In this document: positions 23,227 through 30,987 of the stretch, in pieces
How positions within the stretch are numbered: the first letter of the stretch is position 1
Layout: each line of letters starts with the position of its first letter
NCBI GenBank assembly: GCA_002314835.1
Contig: DCHM01000017.1
Span: 1,233 to 44,876 of the forward strand
Direction: 5' to 3'
Origin: Clostridiales bacterium UBA1752
GTDB taxonomy: Bacteria; Bacillota; Clostridia; Oscillospirales; CAG-382
DNA: 43,644 nucleotides
Program-made: the position numbers and the translations under genes
Notes under the pieces: generated by a model
Told to the model about the DNA's origin: nothing
Database searches by the model: none
What the model saw: the letters and a program-made list of their open reading frames with translations, nothing else

Positions 23227-24723
23227 ATGGTTAAAAAACTAATTACGTTATTACTTTGCGCAGTTATGCTCTTGGCTTTTGCGGCTTGTGCGCCTGCAGC
23301 TGACGTGTCCAAGGACGATACGAGCAAAACGGCAGACGTTTCTGACGACACCGTTTCCGAGGACGGCAATCCCGCATTCCCGTTTGAAGAGCGCGATTAC
23401 AATCAAACTATTAACATCCTTTGCAGAGCAAATCACACCTACGGTGCTCAGCAGTTCGTTCCCGATGACGAGAGTAGCTTTGGTCAGATAAGCTCTGCCG
23501 TCGAGGACCGCAACAACACCATTTACGAAAAATACGGCATCACTATCACGGTCACCGAGTCTAACGACATCCACACCGACCTCAAGACCTCTCTCGAAAC
23601 CGAGACCTACGATTATCAGCTCGTTGCCGAGTCGGTCAACAATATGTTGCCTTACGCTCCCGAAAAAATCTTTATGCCTCTCAACGACAAGCTGGCGCTC
23701 GATGCCGAGTGGTACGACCAAAACGCCATCTCCGAGCTCGCCATCACCGACAACATTTACTTTGTAGCCGGCGACGCTCTGATAGGCGACGACGAATACT
23801 GCTATTGCGTGCTCTACAATAAGGATATCTATGACGAAGATACCAGCTGCAGCGGCACCTACGGCGACATTTACGAGTTAGTCCGCAATAAAGAGTGGAC
23901 CTACGACGCTATGTACACCATGGCAAAGGCTGTAACCAAGCCCGACGAATACGGCGCATACAGCAACATCAACTGCACCTACGGTTTGCTGTCCGAGGGT
24001 TTTGCATCCGAAATGCTCGTTTGCGGCTCGGGTGTCAAGACTGCTACACGTAGCGCCGACGGCGGCTTTACCATCACTATCAATTCTCAAAAAGCAAACG
24101 CCGCTTTTGACAAAATCTTTGAGATTGCCACCGATACCTCGGCTACCATCCTCGTAGATAAGGTTCCCGAATCCTGGAACGGTATCGGCAATATGTTTAT
24201 CAGCGGCAGAGGCCTCTTTTACACCACTCACGTCAGCTCGATTTCCGGCATCAAGAGCACCGACGTTGAGCAAAAGGTCAATTTCGGCGTACTGCCCATT
24301 CCCGCTTACGAGTCCGGCCAAGAGAGCTATTACAGCGGCATCAACATTTATCAGACCGAAGTAATGGCTGTTCCCGCACTCAAGGACGCCGCTCAGCTCG
24401 AAGCTGCTTACGTTTGCCTCGAGGCTCTCGGTTATTACAGCAAGTACAGTGTAAACCCTGTATCGTCCGCTTACTATGAGACCACCCTCAAATCGCAGGC
24501 TATGCCTACCGAAGACGACGAAGAAATGCTCGACCTCGTAGTTACTCACCGTTCCTACGACCTCGGTATGATATTCAACTGGGGCAACACCCTCCTCGGC
24601 ATCTGGGCTAACATCATCCGCAGCGGCAACAATACCTTCTCGAGCACCTTTGACAGCAATAAAGATGCTGTAGAGATGGATATTCAGGAAACGCTGGACG
24701 CTTACAAAGCACTGGTAGATTAA
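23227..24723 (+). CDS. Extracellular solute-binding lipoprotein, family 1-like, orphan
   Basis: A 498-residue lipoprotein. The signal peptide ends in the lipobox AFAAC with a short Asp/Ser/Thr linker after it. The body resembles ABC transporter sugar-binding proteins of the type common in Oscillospirales: a Rossmann-like start TINILCRAN, an N-terminal lobe to about residue 150, WTYDAMYTMAKAVTKPD near 220 and VNFGVLPIPAYESGQ near 355. No permease or ATPase gene is adjacent, so transport partners would be elsewhere or the protein acts as a sensor. Single-gene unit with its own promoter and terminator. A carbohydrate ligand is inferred from the family only. Confidence 0.8.
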   Translation: MVKKLITLLLCAVMLLAFAACAPAADVSKDDTSKTADVSDDTVSEDGNPAFPFEERDYNQTINILCRANHTYGAQQFVPDDESSFGQISSAVEDRNNTIYEKYGITITVTESNDIHTDLKTSLETETYDYQLVAESVNNMLPYAPEKIFMPLNDKLALDAEWYDQNAISELAITDNIYFVAGDALIGDDEYCYCVLYNKDIYDEDTSCSGTYGDIYELVRNKEWTYDAMYTMAKAVTKPDEYGAYSNINCTYGLLSEGFASEMLVCGSGVKTATRSADGGFTITINSQKANAAFDKIFEIATDTSATILVDKVPESWNGIGNMFISGRGLFYTTHVSSISGIKSTDVEQKVNFGVLPIPAYESGQESYYSGINIYQTEVMAVPALKDAAQLEAAYVCLEALGYYSKYSVNPVSSAYYETTLKSQAMPTEDDEEMLDLVVTHRSYDLGMIFNWGNTLLGIWANIIRSGNNTFSSTFDSNKDAVEMDIQETLDAYKALVD

Positions 24724-24734
24724 AACAAAAAACA

Positions 24735-24766
24735 AAAAATTCCTCGGAGCAATCCGAGGAATTTTT
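24735..24766 (+). terminator. Bidirectional terminator
   Basis: AAAAATTCCTCGGA, loop GCAA, TCCGAGGAATTTTT. It ends both the plus-strand lipoprotein gene and the minus-strand gene that stops at 24774. Confidence 0.9.
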
Positions 24767-24773
24767 GTATGCT

Positions 24774-26804
24774 CTAATAAACCGTGTAGTCGTTTGTAAA
24801 TCCTATTTCGTCGAGGTAAAAATACGTGCCTGCAGGTGTCGTGCTGTCAAAATCCCAATACATATAAACACCTGCTATTTTGCCGAGTCCCGAGTTTGTG
24901 CCCGTGCCGTAGCGGTAGCCGAAATCACCGATGGGGAAGGCAAACACGCCCTTTAATCCCTTGACCGAGCTATCCTGCGCCGCACCGAAGCATCCGTCCG
25001 TGCCGTGCTCAAACGTGTACCAGTCGGTACCGTCTGTCGGACGGTAATAGAAATGTTGGTTCGCCGTATAATCATTCTCGTCCGTGTCATACAGCGAGCC
25101 GTCTGAGGTAAACAGACCGAAGCACGCCTTGCGGAAATCGACTTGGCTGAAATCGGCGTACATAATGAGATACTTTTGCCCCGTGACGTCATAGTTGCCA
25201 AAGACGTATAAGCCTTGGTTTTGCTTTGCAGTGGTAGTGACGCCGAGCGCTTTAGTACCTTTATAGCCCTTGCCCTCGGCAAGCTCTGCCGACGAGCCTG
25301 TTTTTATAGAGGAGCTCCAGTCGCCACACCAATAGTCGCCGTCTATACTGCCGCCGTAAACCTTGTTGCCCTGCGACTGCTTGATAGAGGCTACTTCAAA
25401 GTCAAACATTATGCCTGCCTCCGATAGGTCTTTTGCGACAAAGTCTTTGTCGCTCGGCAGGGTGCTGAATACCGTCGTTATCGCCTCTCCCTTGACGTAA
25501 AACGCGTCAATAGGCGTTACCGTCACGGTGTATTCGGTACCTGCCGTCAGCATCGTCAGGTCAAACGAGAGAGTTTGCGGCATCGGTTCAAAATAATACT
25601 CGCTGAAATACGAGTAGGTCTTTTCACCGCACTTGATGTCGTAGCTGTAAACGCAGTAGTCGTCTTTTGCCTGATTTATCGTGATGCACGCGCTCGACTT
25701 GGTTATTTCGCTAACCGTGATTGCATAGTCCTGCTCAAAGTAAGGAGCCTCGTTGTTCTCTAAACGCTTTTGACCGTATGCAAAGGTCTCTTTGTCAAAC
25801 GGGTCTGCTATATAGTATTCGAGATACTCACTGCCATCAGCGGTCTTAAAAAAGTCGCCCGTCAGGAGGTTGTACGGCTTTAAGAGTATGTCTCCCGCTT
25901 CGCCGACCTCGACTATCCAATATTGCGCCGCGTCTTGCGAATTGGGCGGTATCGTGCCGTAGGTCATGCCCGAGGTCATCTCAAAATAATTGAGCGTGCC
26001 CGTGCCGACTAAGGTGTAATCGGTCTGTACGAGCGAGGTAGGGTTGTTGATGGGTCCGTGCGAATGTCCCGAAAAGTTTATGCACTGACTGTACTTGGAG
26101 TAAATCGCATTTAGCTCTGCCGACTGATTTGCATACCACTCCGAGCTGACGTAAACCGTGTCCTTGATGTGGTGGTGCTGAAACGTGAATATCGGCTTGC
26201 CACTCTCAGCCGCACTCGCCATCGTTTGCTCGAGCCATTGCAGTTGGTCTGAGGTATAAAGGTTGTCGGCGTAGGTTGACAGACCTATAAAATGATAGCC
26301 GCCGACTACTATATCCTTGTCGAGGCTTGAGTCACACGATTGCATATAAACGGCTTGACCGCCGCCGTAGTAGTCGTGGTTGCCCATTACCGTGATAACG
26401 GTAGTCTCGTCCTTGCAGGCGTTATCGAGCACGGCTTTAAACATCGTGTACTCGTAAAAAGTGCACGAGTCAGTAATGTCGCCTGCAAAAATGGCGGCAT
26501 CGACTTTTTTGTAGCTGCTCGTCTTTGCATAAGCGTATGCGGTCTCAAACATCTGTTGCAGCCTTAGTTGCTGAACCGTGCTGTATGCGTTGAGATGCAC
26601 GTCAGAGCCTGCGATAAATCTGAATGAGGGCTTAAACTCAGCTCTCTTTTGCGCAATGATATCCACGGTGCTTTCCTCTTTGCTTTGCTCGGTCTCTGCC
26701 GAAGCGTCGCTCCCGTCAGAGACGGAGCTTACGTCTTGCGTCCCCGTACATGAAACAAGCAAAATCGAGACAAGCAACAGCATGGCGATGAGTGCCTTTT
26801 TCAT
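24774..26804 (-). CDS. Lipoprotein metallophosphoesterase with C-terminal beta-sandwich domain
   Basis: A 676-residue surface lipoprotein (lipobox LLVSC, then a Ser/Asp/Glu-rich linker). The calcineurin-like phosphoesterase domain covers about 55-330 with all metal motifs: GSDVHL, GDITDS, GNHDYYGGG, FQHHH and GHSHGP. A fibronectin-like segment follows at about 370-470. A C-terminal domain of about 200 residues (about 475-676) starts MFDFEVASI and ends YFYLDEIGF, the layout of a carbohydrate-binding beta-sandwich. The substrate is unknown; it may be a phosphorylated glycan or nucleotide outside the cell. The weak ribosome site AAGGAAA precedes the ATG. It lies downstream of, and may be co-transcribed with, the surface protein gene at 26877. 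Confidence 0.82.
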   Translation of the reverse strand: MKKALIAMLLLVSILLVSCTGTQDVSSVSDGSDASAETEQSKEESTVDIIAQKRAEFKPSFRFIAGSDVHLNAYSTVQQLRLQQMFETAYAYAKTSSYKKVDAAIFAGDITDSCTFYEYTMFKAVLDNACKDETTVITVMGNHDYYGGGQAVYMQSCDSSLDKDIVVGGYHFIGLSTYADNLYTSDQLQWLEQTMASAAESGKPIFTFQHHHIKDTVYVSSEWYANQSAELNAIYSKYSQCINFSGHSHGPINNPTSLVQTDYTLVGTGTLNYFEMTSGMTYGTIPPNSQDAAQYWIVEVGEAGDILLKPYNLLTGDFFKTADGSEYLEYYIADPFDKETFAYGQKRLENNEAPYFEQDYAITVSEITKSSACITINQAKDDYCVYSYDIKCGEKTYSYFSEYYFEPMPQTLSFDLTMLTAGTEYTVTVTPIDAFYVKGEAITTVFSTLPSDKDFVAKDLSEAGIMFDFEVASIKQSQGNKVYGGSIDGDYWCGDWSSSIKTGSSAELAEGKGYKGTKALGVTTTAKQNQGLYVFGNYDVTGQKYLIMYADFSQVDFRKACFGLFTSDGSLYDTDENDYTANQHFYYRPTDGTDWYTFEHGTDGCFGAAQDSSVKGLKGVFAFPIGDFGYRYGTGTNSGLGKIAGVYMYWDFDSTTPAGTYFYLDEIGFTNDYTVY

Positions 26805-26824
26805 ATATTTCCTTCTTTCGTAAC

Positions 26825-26851
26825 AAATGCCCGGAGTATTAACCCCGGGCA
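26825..26851 (-). terminator. Weak terminator-like hairpin between two surface protein genes
   Basis: TGCCCGG/CCGGGCA with a 10-base loop. On the minus strand it is followed by TTTGTTA rather than a proper T-run, so it may only reduce readthrough into the phosphoesterase gene. Confidence 0.45.
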
Positions 26852-26876
26852 GAGTGATTATAAAAGCGCTGAGGCT

Positions 26877-28451
26877 TTATTTTTTCTTTTTAGCTACGAT
26901 TACGATAACTACTACGATAATAGCTACTGCAACGACAGCTATAACGATGATGAGCCAAACGGGGAAGCCTGCAGGCTGTGTATCGGCTTTGGATTCTTCT
27001 TTGGATTCCTCTGCTGCGGATTCGGTCTCGGACTCAGCCTTGGATTCCTCAGCTTTGGACTCTTCTTTAGATTCTTCTGCTTCGGACTCGGCCTCGGATT
27101 CAGCCTCGGACTCTTCGGAGGGAATCTCGTAGTCGGGTATGATGTCAAACTGCTTGATGGTGACGTCAGCGCCGTTGACGGTAAATACGGTCATGTCGTC
27201 GATTGTGTAGTAGCCGTCTTCGGTAACGTGAGTAGGATATTTCTCGGCGATGTCCTTAAAGGAAACGTAGCCTTTGTATTCGCCGGGGAGCAAATCGTTA
27301 CTGCCAGCCTCGTATTTAAAGGGAGAGATGAGGGTATTAACCTCTTCGTCCGAGTTAAAGCGCAGGCTGCAGTTACCCGAGGTAAAGCTGATATCATATA
27401 CGAGATAAGTCGTCTCGGGGTCAATGAATATAGGAGTGGAAAGCGTAGCCTTGGCAGAGGGCCAAGTGCCGGCAGTCGAACCGTTAATGGTGGCAACGCC
27501 GCCGGAGTAAGAAACGTTGCAGCTAGCGCCGTCATGATCTGTCTTTACCCAAGAGCCGGAGAGGGAGGGGAAGACTTCGTACGTTCTGTCGAGAACCTTG
27601 ACGCCTTCGTCTTCGCTTTCGTCGCCGCCTTCAACGGTGCCGACGAGCTTTGCATAAGCAAGGCCGTAAGGATATTTGTCGCCCGTAAAGTAGTCGCTGT
27701 ACTTGACGTCCTGGCAGTACTTTTCGTCAGTGTCGTCGCCGTAGCCGGTGCCGTGGTCAATCAGACCGATGCGGAAGCCGATACCAAACATAGAGCCCTC
27801 TTCGGCAATGATGCCCTTAGGGTTGTAAGTGGTAGTGACCTTTGCCATAGGAATCTGGACCTCGTACGTGTCATAGCCGTCCTCGGACTTGCAGCAAGCC
27901 GCAAAGCCTGCGGTGGTTGTCAGACCCTTAAAGTGGTCGGTGGTAACGGTTTTGCCGTCGCGGGAGTCGCAAATGGTAGTCCATTCGTACATAAAGCTCT
28001 TGCTAAAGAGAGCAGACCACGTCCAAGTGCCGTCCTCCTGGTCGCCCTTATATTTGTCCTGATAAGGGTTGTCGGGGAGGAGCGCCCACATAACGTGGTG
28101 ACCGTTAAAGATGTAGTGCTCTGCACCGTTGTCCATATAGGACGAGTGCTCTTCGTTGCAGGGAACCTTGATAAAGAGGTAAAGGTTTGTCTTGTCCCAG
28201 CAAGCGTAAAAATCGGTGTTTGCGTCAATGGTGTCCCACAGCTTATCGTTTTGTACCCAGTTTTCGTCTTTTGCGGCGTAAGAGTAAGAAACGATGGTAT
28301 AGCCGTCATCGAGTTCGCCGTCGATGACGATTTCCTCATCTGTAGCGTGAATCATCAGCATATCGCCGACTGCGCTCGACTCGACGGTAAACGCCGAAAC
28401 GAGGCAAAACGTGAGTGCCAAAACGAGGATTGCGGAAATCAGTTTTTTCAT
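26877..28451 (-). CDS. Membrane-anchored surface protein with CBM9-like domain and Ser/Glu repeat stalk
   Basis: A 524-residue exported protein. Signal peptide 1-27. A CBM9-like domain spans about 38-272 (EIVIDGELDDGY, FYACWDKTNLYLFIKV, YEVQIPMAKV, GFRIGLIDHG). A second beta-sandwich about 295-440 contains AGTWPSAKATL and a single DGYYTIDDM motif; it appears homologous to residues 575-738 of the surface protein at 2531-4843. An acidic stalk of ESEAESEAE/ESKEESKAE repeats follows at about 444-490, then one membrane helix (497-520) and a KKKK tail. No sortase-type motif is seen, so it is anchored by the helix. Glycan binding on the cell surface is the inferred role. AAAGGAG lies 8 bases before the ATG. 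Confidence 0.78.
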   Translation of the reverse strand: MKKLISAILVLALTFCLVSAFTVESSAVGDMLMIHATDEEIVIDGELDDGYTIVSYSYAAKDENWVQNDKLWDTIDANTDFYACWDKTNLYLFIKVPCNEEHSSYMDNGAEHYIFNGHHVMWALLPDNPYQDKYKGDQEDGTWTWSALFSKSFMYEWTTICDSRDGKTVTTDHFKGLTTTAGFAACCKSEDGYDTYEVQIPMAKVTTTYNPKGIIAEEGSMFGIGFRIGLIDHGTGYGDDTDEKYCQDVKYSDYFTGDKYPYGLAYAKLVGTVEGGDESEDEGVKVLDRTYEVFPSLSGSWVKTDHDGASCNVSYSGGVATINGSTAGTWPSAKATLSTPIFIDPETTYLVYDISFTSGNCSLRFNSDEEVNTLISPFKYEAGSNDLLPGEYKGYVSFKDIAEKYPTHVTEDGYYTIDDMTVFTVNGADVTIKQFDIIPDYEIPSEESEAESEAESEAEESKEESKAEESKAESETESAAEESKEESKADTQPAGFPVWLIIVIAVVAVAIIVVVIVIVAKKKK

Positions 28452-28481
28452 AATAGTCTCCTTTTATTGATTTGTGATTAT

Positions 28482-28509
28482 ATTATATCACGGATTGTTA
28501 AAAAGTCAA
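28482..28509 (-). promoter_or_regulatory. sigma-A promoter of the CBM9-like surface protein gene
   Basis: On the minus strand TTGACT (28509-28504), a 16-bp spacer and TATAAT (28487-28482). A second, overlapping TATAAT lies at 28482-28477. Confidence 0.7.
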
Positions 28510-28577
28510 GCATATTTTGTCACTTATGACTATATTTTGCTTGGGAATATATGTTTTTATTGATATTATTGTCGCTA

Positions 28578-28606
28578 TTGCAATATCGGGTATATTGTAG
28601 TATAAT
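28578..28606 (+). promoter_or_regulatory. sigma-A promoter of the rlmI-like gene
   Basis: TTGCAA (28578-28583), a 17-bp spacer and TATAAT (28601-28606). GAGGTG at 28622-28627 is the ribosome site. Confidence 0.75.
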
Positions 28607-28632
28607 CAACTAATCAAAAACGAGGTGTTTGT

Positions 28633-29847
28633 ATGGGCAGGGATTATTGCGAAATATCGGTCACTCCCAAGGCGGAAAAGTCGTTGAGAGCCGGTCATCC
28701 TTGGGTTTACGACGGCGAAATAGTATCTGCCATAGGGCAGTACGACGGCGGAGATATAGTGGACGTGTATTCACAAAAGCACAAGTGGCTCGGCGCCGGC
28801 TTTATCAACGACGCGTCCAAAATAAGGGTGCGCATCATCAGCCGCAATACCAACGACAGGTTTGACGAGGATTTTTGGCGGCGCAGAGTAAATTATGCCG
28901 TTGATTACAGGGCTCAGGTGATGGGCGACGACCTATCCTGCAGCCGCATTATATTCGGCGAAGCGGATATGTTCCCGGGGCTTACCGCCGACCTCTACGG
29001 CGACGTGCTCGTTACCGAGGTTTTGTCGCTCGGCACCGACCGCATCAAGGGTATGCTCTATCGCCTCATCGACGAGAGCCTACAAAGGTACGGCATAAAG
29101 CTTAACACGGTTTTTGAGCGCAGCGATTCACCGCTCAGAGCAAAGGAAGGCATGGAGGTCTTTGTCGGCTTTGCCGACGGATATCCTCAGACCGACGGGC
29201 AAAAGATAATAACCGAAAACGGCATAAAATATAACGTAGATTACGCATCCGGTCAAAAGACGGGCTATTTCCTCGACCAAAAGCTTAACCGTCGCTGTGT
29301 CGCGAGCCTCGCGCACGGGCTTAACGTCCTCGACTGCTGCACTCACACGGGCGCTTTTGCGTTAAACGCCGTCAGAGGCGGCGCAAAGCACGCGACAGCA
29401 GTTGACATTTCACAGTCAGCTCTCGACAGTGCCGCCGCCAACGCAAGGCTAAACGGCTACGAGGACAGAGTATCGTTTGTCAAAGCGGACGTTTTTGAGC
29501 TGTTGACCGAAATGGCTAAGGAAAAAAAGCACGACTACGATTTTATCATACTCGACCCGCCTGCGTTTACAAAATCAAACCGCACGGTGCAGAGTGCATT
29601 CGGCGGATATAAAGAAATCAACACCCTCGCGATGAAGATATTGCCTCGAGGCGGATACCTCGCCACCTGCTCTTGCTCGCATTTTATGACGAGCGAGCTG
29701 TTTGAAAAAATGCTGCTCGAGGCCGCAGGCGAAGCAGGAGTTCAGCTCAGACAGATAGAGATACGCCGTCAGGCGCCCGACCATCCGATTTTGTGGGGCG
29801 TGCCCGAAACCGAATACTTAAAGTTTTATATTTTTCAGGTAATATGA
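28633..29847 (+). CDS. rlmI: 23S rRNA (cytosine-5)-methyltransferase, RlmI family
   Basis: A 404-residue S-adenosylmethionine-dependent methyltransferase of the RlmI/YwbD type. In Escherichia coli RlmI methylates C1962 of 23S rRNA. An N-terminal PUA domain (about 7-80, LRAGHPWVYDGEI) precedes a central EEHEE-like domain. The catalytic domain has the SAM motif LDCCTHTGAFAL near 233, LDPPAFTK at 307-314 and TCSCSHFM with C346 and C348. The length matches the family. It is followed one base later by a second methyltransferase gene. Confidence 0.88.
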   Translation: MGRDYCEISVTPKAEKSLRAGHPWVYDGEIVSAIGQYDGGDIVDVYSQKHKWLGAGFINDASKIRVRIISRNTNDRFDEDFWRRRVNYAVDYRAQVMGDDLSCSRIIFGEADMFPGLTADLYGDVLVTEVLSLGTDRIKGMLYRLIDESLQRYGIKLNTVFERSDSPLRAKEGMEVFVGFADGYPQTDGQKIITENGIKYNVDYASGQKTGYFLDQKLNRRCVASLAHGLNVLDCCTHTGAFALNAVRGGAKHATAVDISQSALDSAAANARLNGYEDRVSFVKADVFELLTEMAKEKKHDYDFIILDPPAFTKSNRTVQSAFGGYKEINTLAMKILPRGGYLATCSCSHFMTSELFEKMLLEAAGEAGVQLRQIEIRRQAPDHPILWGVPETEYLKFYIFQVI

Positions 29848-29848
29848 T

Positions 29849-30634
29849 ATGGAAAGAAAAGAACTCATCGACAACGTTTACAGTCAATACGACGAGGACA
29901 CGAGACTTATAAAGAGCAGGCACGGACAGCTCGAGTACGCTACGACTATGCACTACGTGCACAAATATCTCACTCCCGGCGCCAAGGTTATCGAAATCGG
30001 TGCAGGCACCGGCAGATATTCGATAGCACTCGCCAAAGAGGGCTACGACGTCACTGCGCTCGAGCTCGCTGACGCCAACATAGCGGTTATGAAGCAAAAC
30101 GCAAAGGGTATCGCCAATATCACGCCTTTGCAGGGTGACGCGACAGACCTTAGCAGATTTGCAGACGATACCTTTGACGTGACGCTCGTCTTTGGCCCGA
30201 TGTATCACATTTATCAGCCAGACGAGGTAAATAAGGCGATAGACGAAGCCATACGCGTCACAAAGCCCGGCGGCGTCATACTCTACGCCTTTATCTCGGT
30301 GTTTGGCATTATGTATGCAGACGGGTTTTACGGTTACTGGGCGGTAGGCCAAAAGCTTAATTTTGACGAGCAGTACAGAGTTTTGCACTATGCGGACCAG
30401 GTGTTTACGGGCTATGACGTCACCGAGTTTGAAAACCTGTTTGTATCAAAGCCCGTCGATTATATCACCACCACGGGCGTTGACGGCTTACTCGAGCCTA
30501 TCGAGTTCAGATCCGATTTTAATATGTCGGATGCAGATTTTGATATGTTTGTCGAATGGTACCGTCACTTCTGCGAAAAAAGAGAGCTGCTCGGTATGAC
30601 TAACCATTTGCTCTATATTTGCCGCAAAAAGTAA
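29849..30634 (+). CDS. Class I SAM-dependent methyltransferase, substrate unknown
   Basis: A 261-residue Rossmann-fold methyltransferase. Motif I is V47-I-E-I-G-A-G-T-G55, followed by DVTALELADANIAVMK and the motif IV region FDVTLVFGPMYHI. The C-terminal half has no recognisable substrate domain. Its ATG starts one base after the rlmI stop with only a weak AGG site, so translation is probably coupled. Relatives are annotated UbiE-like or Methyltransf_25; I cannot name the substrate. Confidence 0.8.
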   Translation: MERKELIDNVYSQYDEDTRLIKSRHGQLEYATTMHYVHKYLTPGAKVIEIGAGTGRYSIALAKEGYDVTALELADANIAVMKQNAKGIANITPLQGDATDLSRFADDTFDVTLVFGPMYHIYQPDEVNKAIDEAIRVTKPGGVILYAFISVFGIMYADGFYGYWAVGQKLNFDEQYRVLHYADQVFTGYDVTEFENLFVSKPVDYITTTGVDGLLEPIEFRSDFNMSDADFDMFVEWYRHFCEKRELLGMTNHLLYICRKK

Positions 30635-30641
30635 ATTAGCT

Positions 30642-30671
30642 AAAAGCCGCAGGTTATCGCCTGCGGTTTTT
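30642..30671 (+). terminator. Rho-independent terminator after the methyltransferase pair
   Basis: AAAAGCCGCAGG, loop TTATCG, CCTGCGGTTTTT. Confidence 0.9.
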
Positions 30672-30685
30672 GTACGATAAAGATA

Positions 30686-30714
30686 TTGACATATCCGCGG
30701 CTCGGTGTTAAAAT
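30686..30714 (+). promoter_or_regulatory. sigma-A promoter of feoAB
   Basis: TTGACA (30686-30691), a 17-bp spacer and TAAAAT (30709-30714). The palindrome at 30716-30733 begins 2 bases after the -10 box. Confidence 0.8.
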
Positions 30715-30715
30715 G

Positions 30716-30733
30716 AGTTAGCATAGGCTAACT
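30716..30733. promoter_or_regulatory. Palindromic operator, probably for a DtxR/IdeR-type metal regulator
   Basis: AGTTAGC-ATAG-GCTAACT: two perfect 7-base half-sites with a 4-base centre, covering the expected transcription start of feoAB. The TTAG/CTAA core resembles DtxR/IdeR/MntR-type boxes more than the Fur box. Binding here would block transcription when iron is plentiful. No regulator gene is in the window. Confidence 0.65.
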
Positions 30734-30750
30734 GACACGGAGGTAACTCA

Positions 30751-30987
30751 ATGACACTCGATAAATTGCCCGTCGGTGGCAGCGGTATAATAACGTCGGT
30801 AGGGGGAGAGGGCGCGCTGAGGTGCCGTCTGCTCGATATGGGGCTGATACCGCGTACTACCGTTGCGGTACACAAGATAGCTCCGCTCGGAGACCCGATA
30901 GAGTTGTTTTTGCGCGGATATACGCTCACTCTGCGCCGCGACGACGCGGCAGTCATACAGATAGACGAGATAAAGGGGGATAAGTGA
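30751..30987 (+). CDS. feoA: Ferrous iron transport accessory protein FeoA
   Basis: 78 residues, an SH3-like small cytoplasmic protein that assists FeoB. The family pattern L-x-x-L-P-x-G, LRCRLLDMGLIPRT and LRRDDAAVI is present. GGAGG precedes the ATG. Its stop overlaps the feoB start (TGATG). Confidence 0.95.
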   Translation: MTLDKLPVGGSGIITSVGGEGALRCRLLDMGLIPRTTVAVHKIAPLGDPIELFLRGYTLTLRRDDAAVIQIDEIKGDK

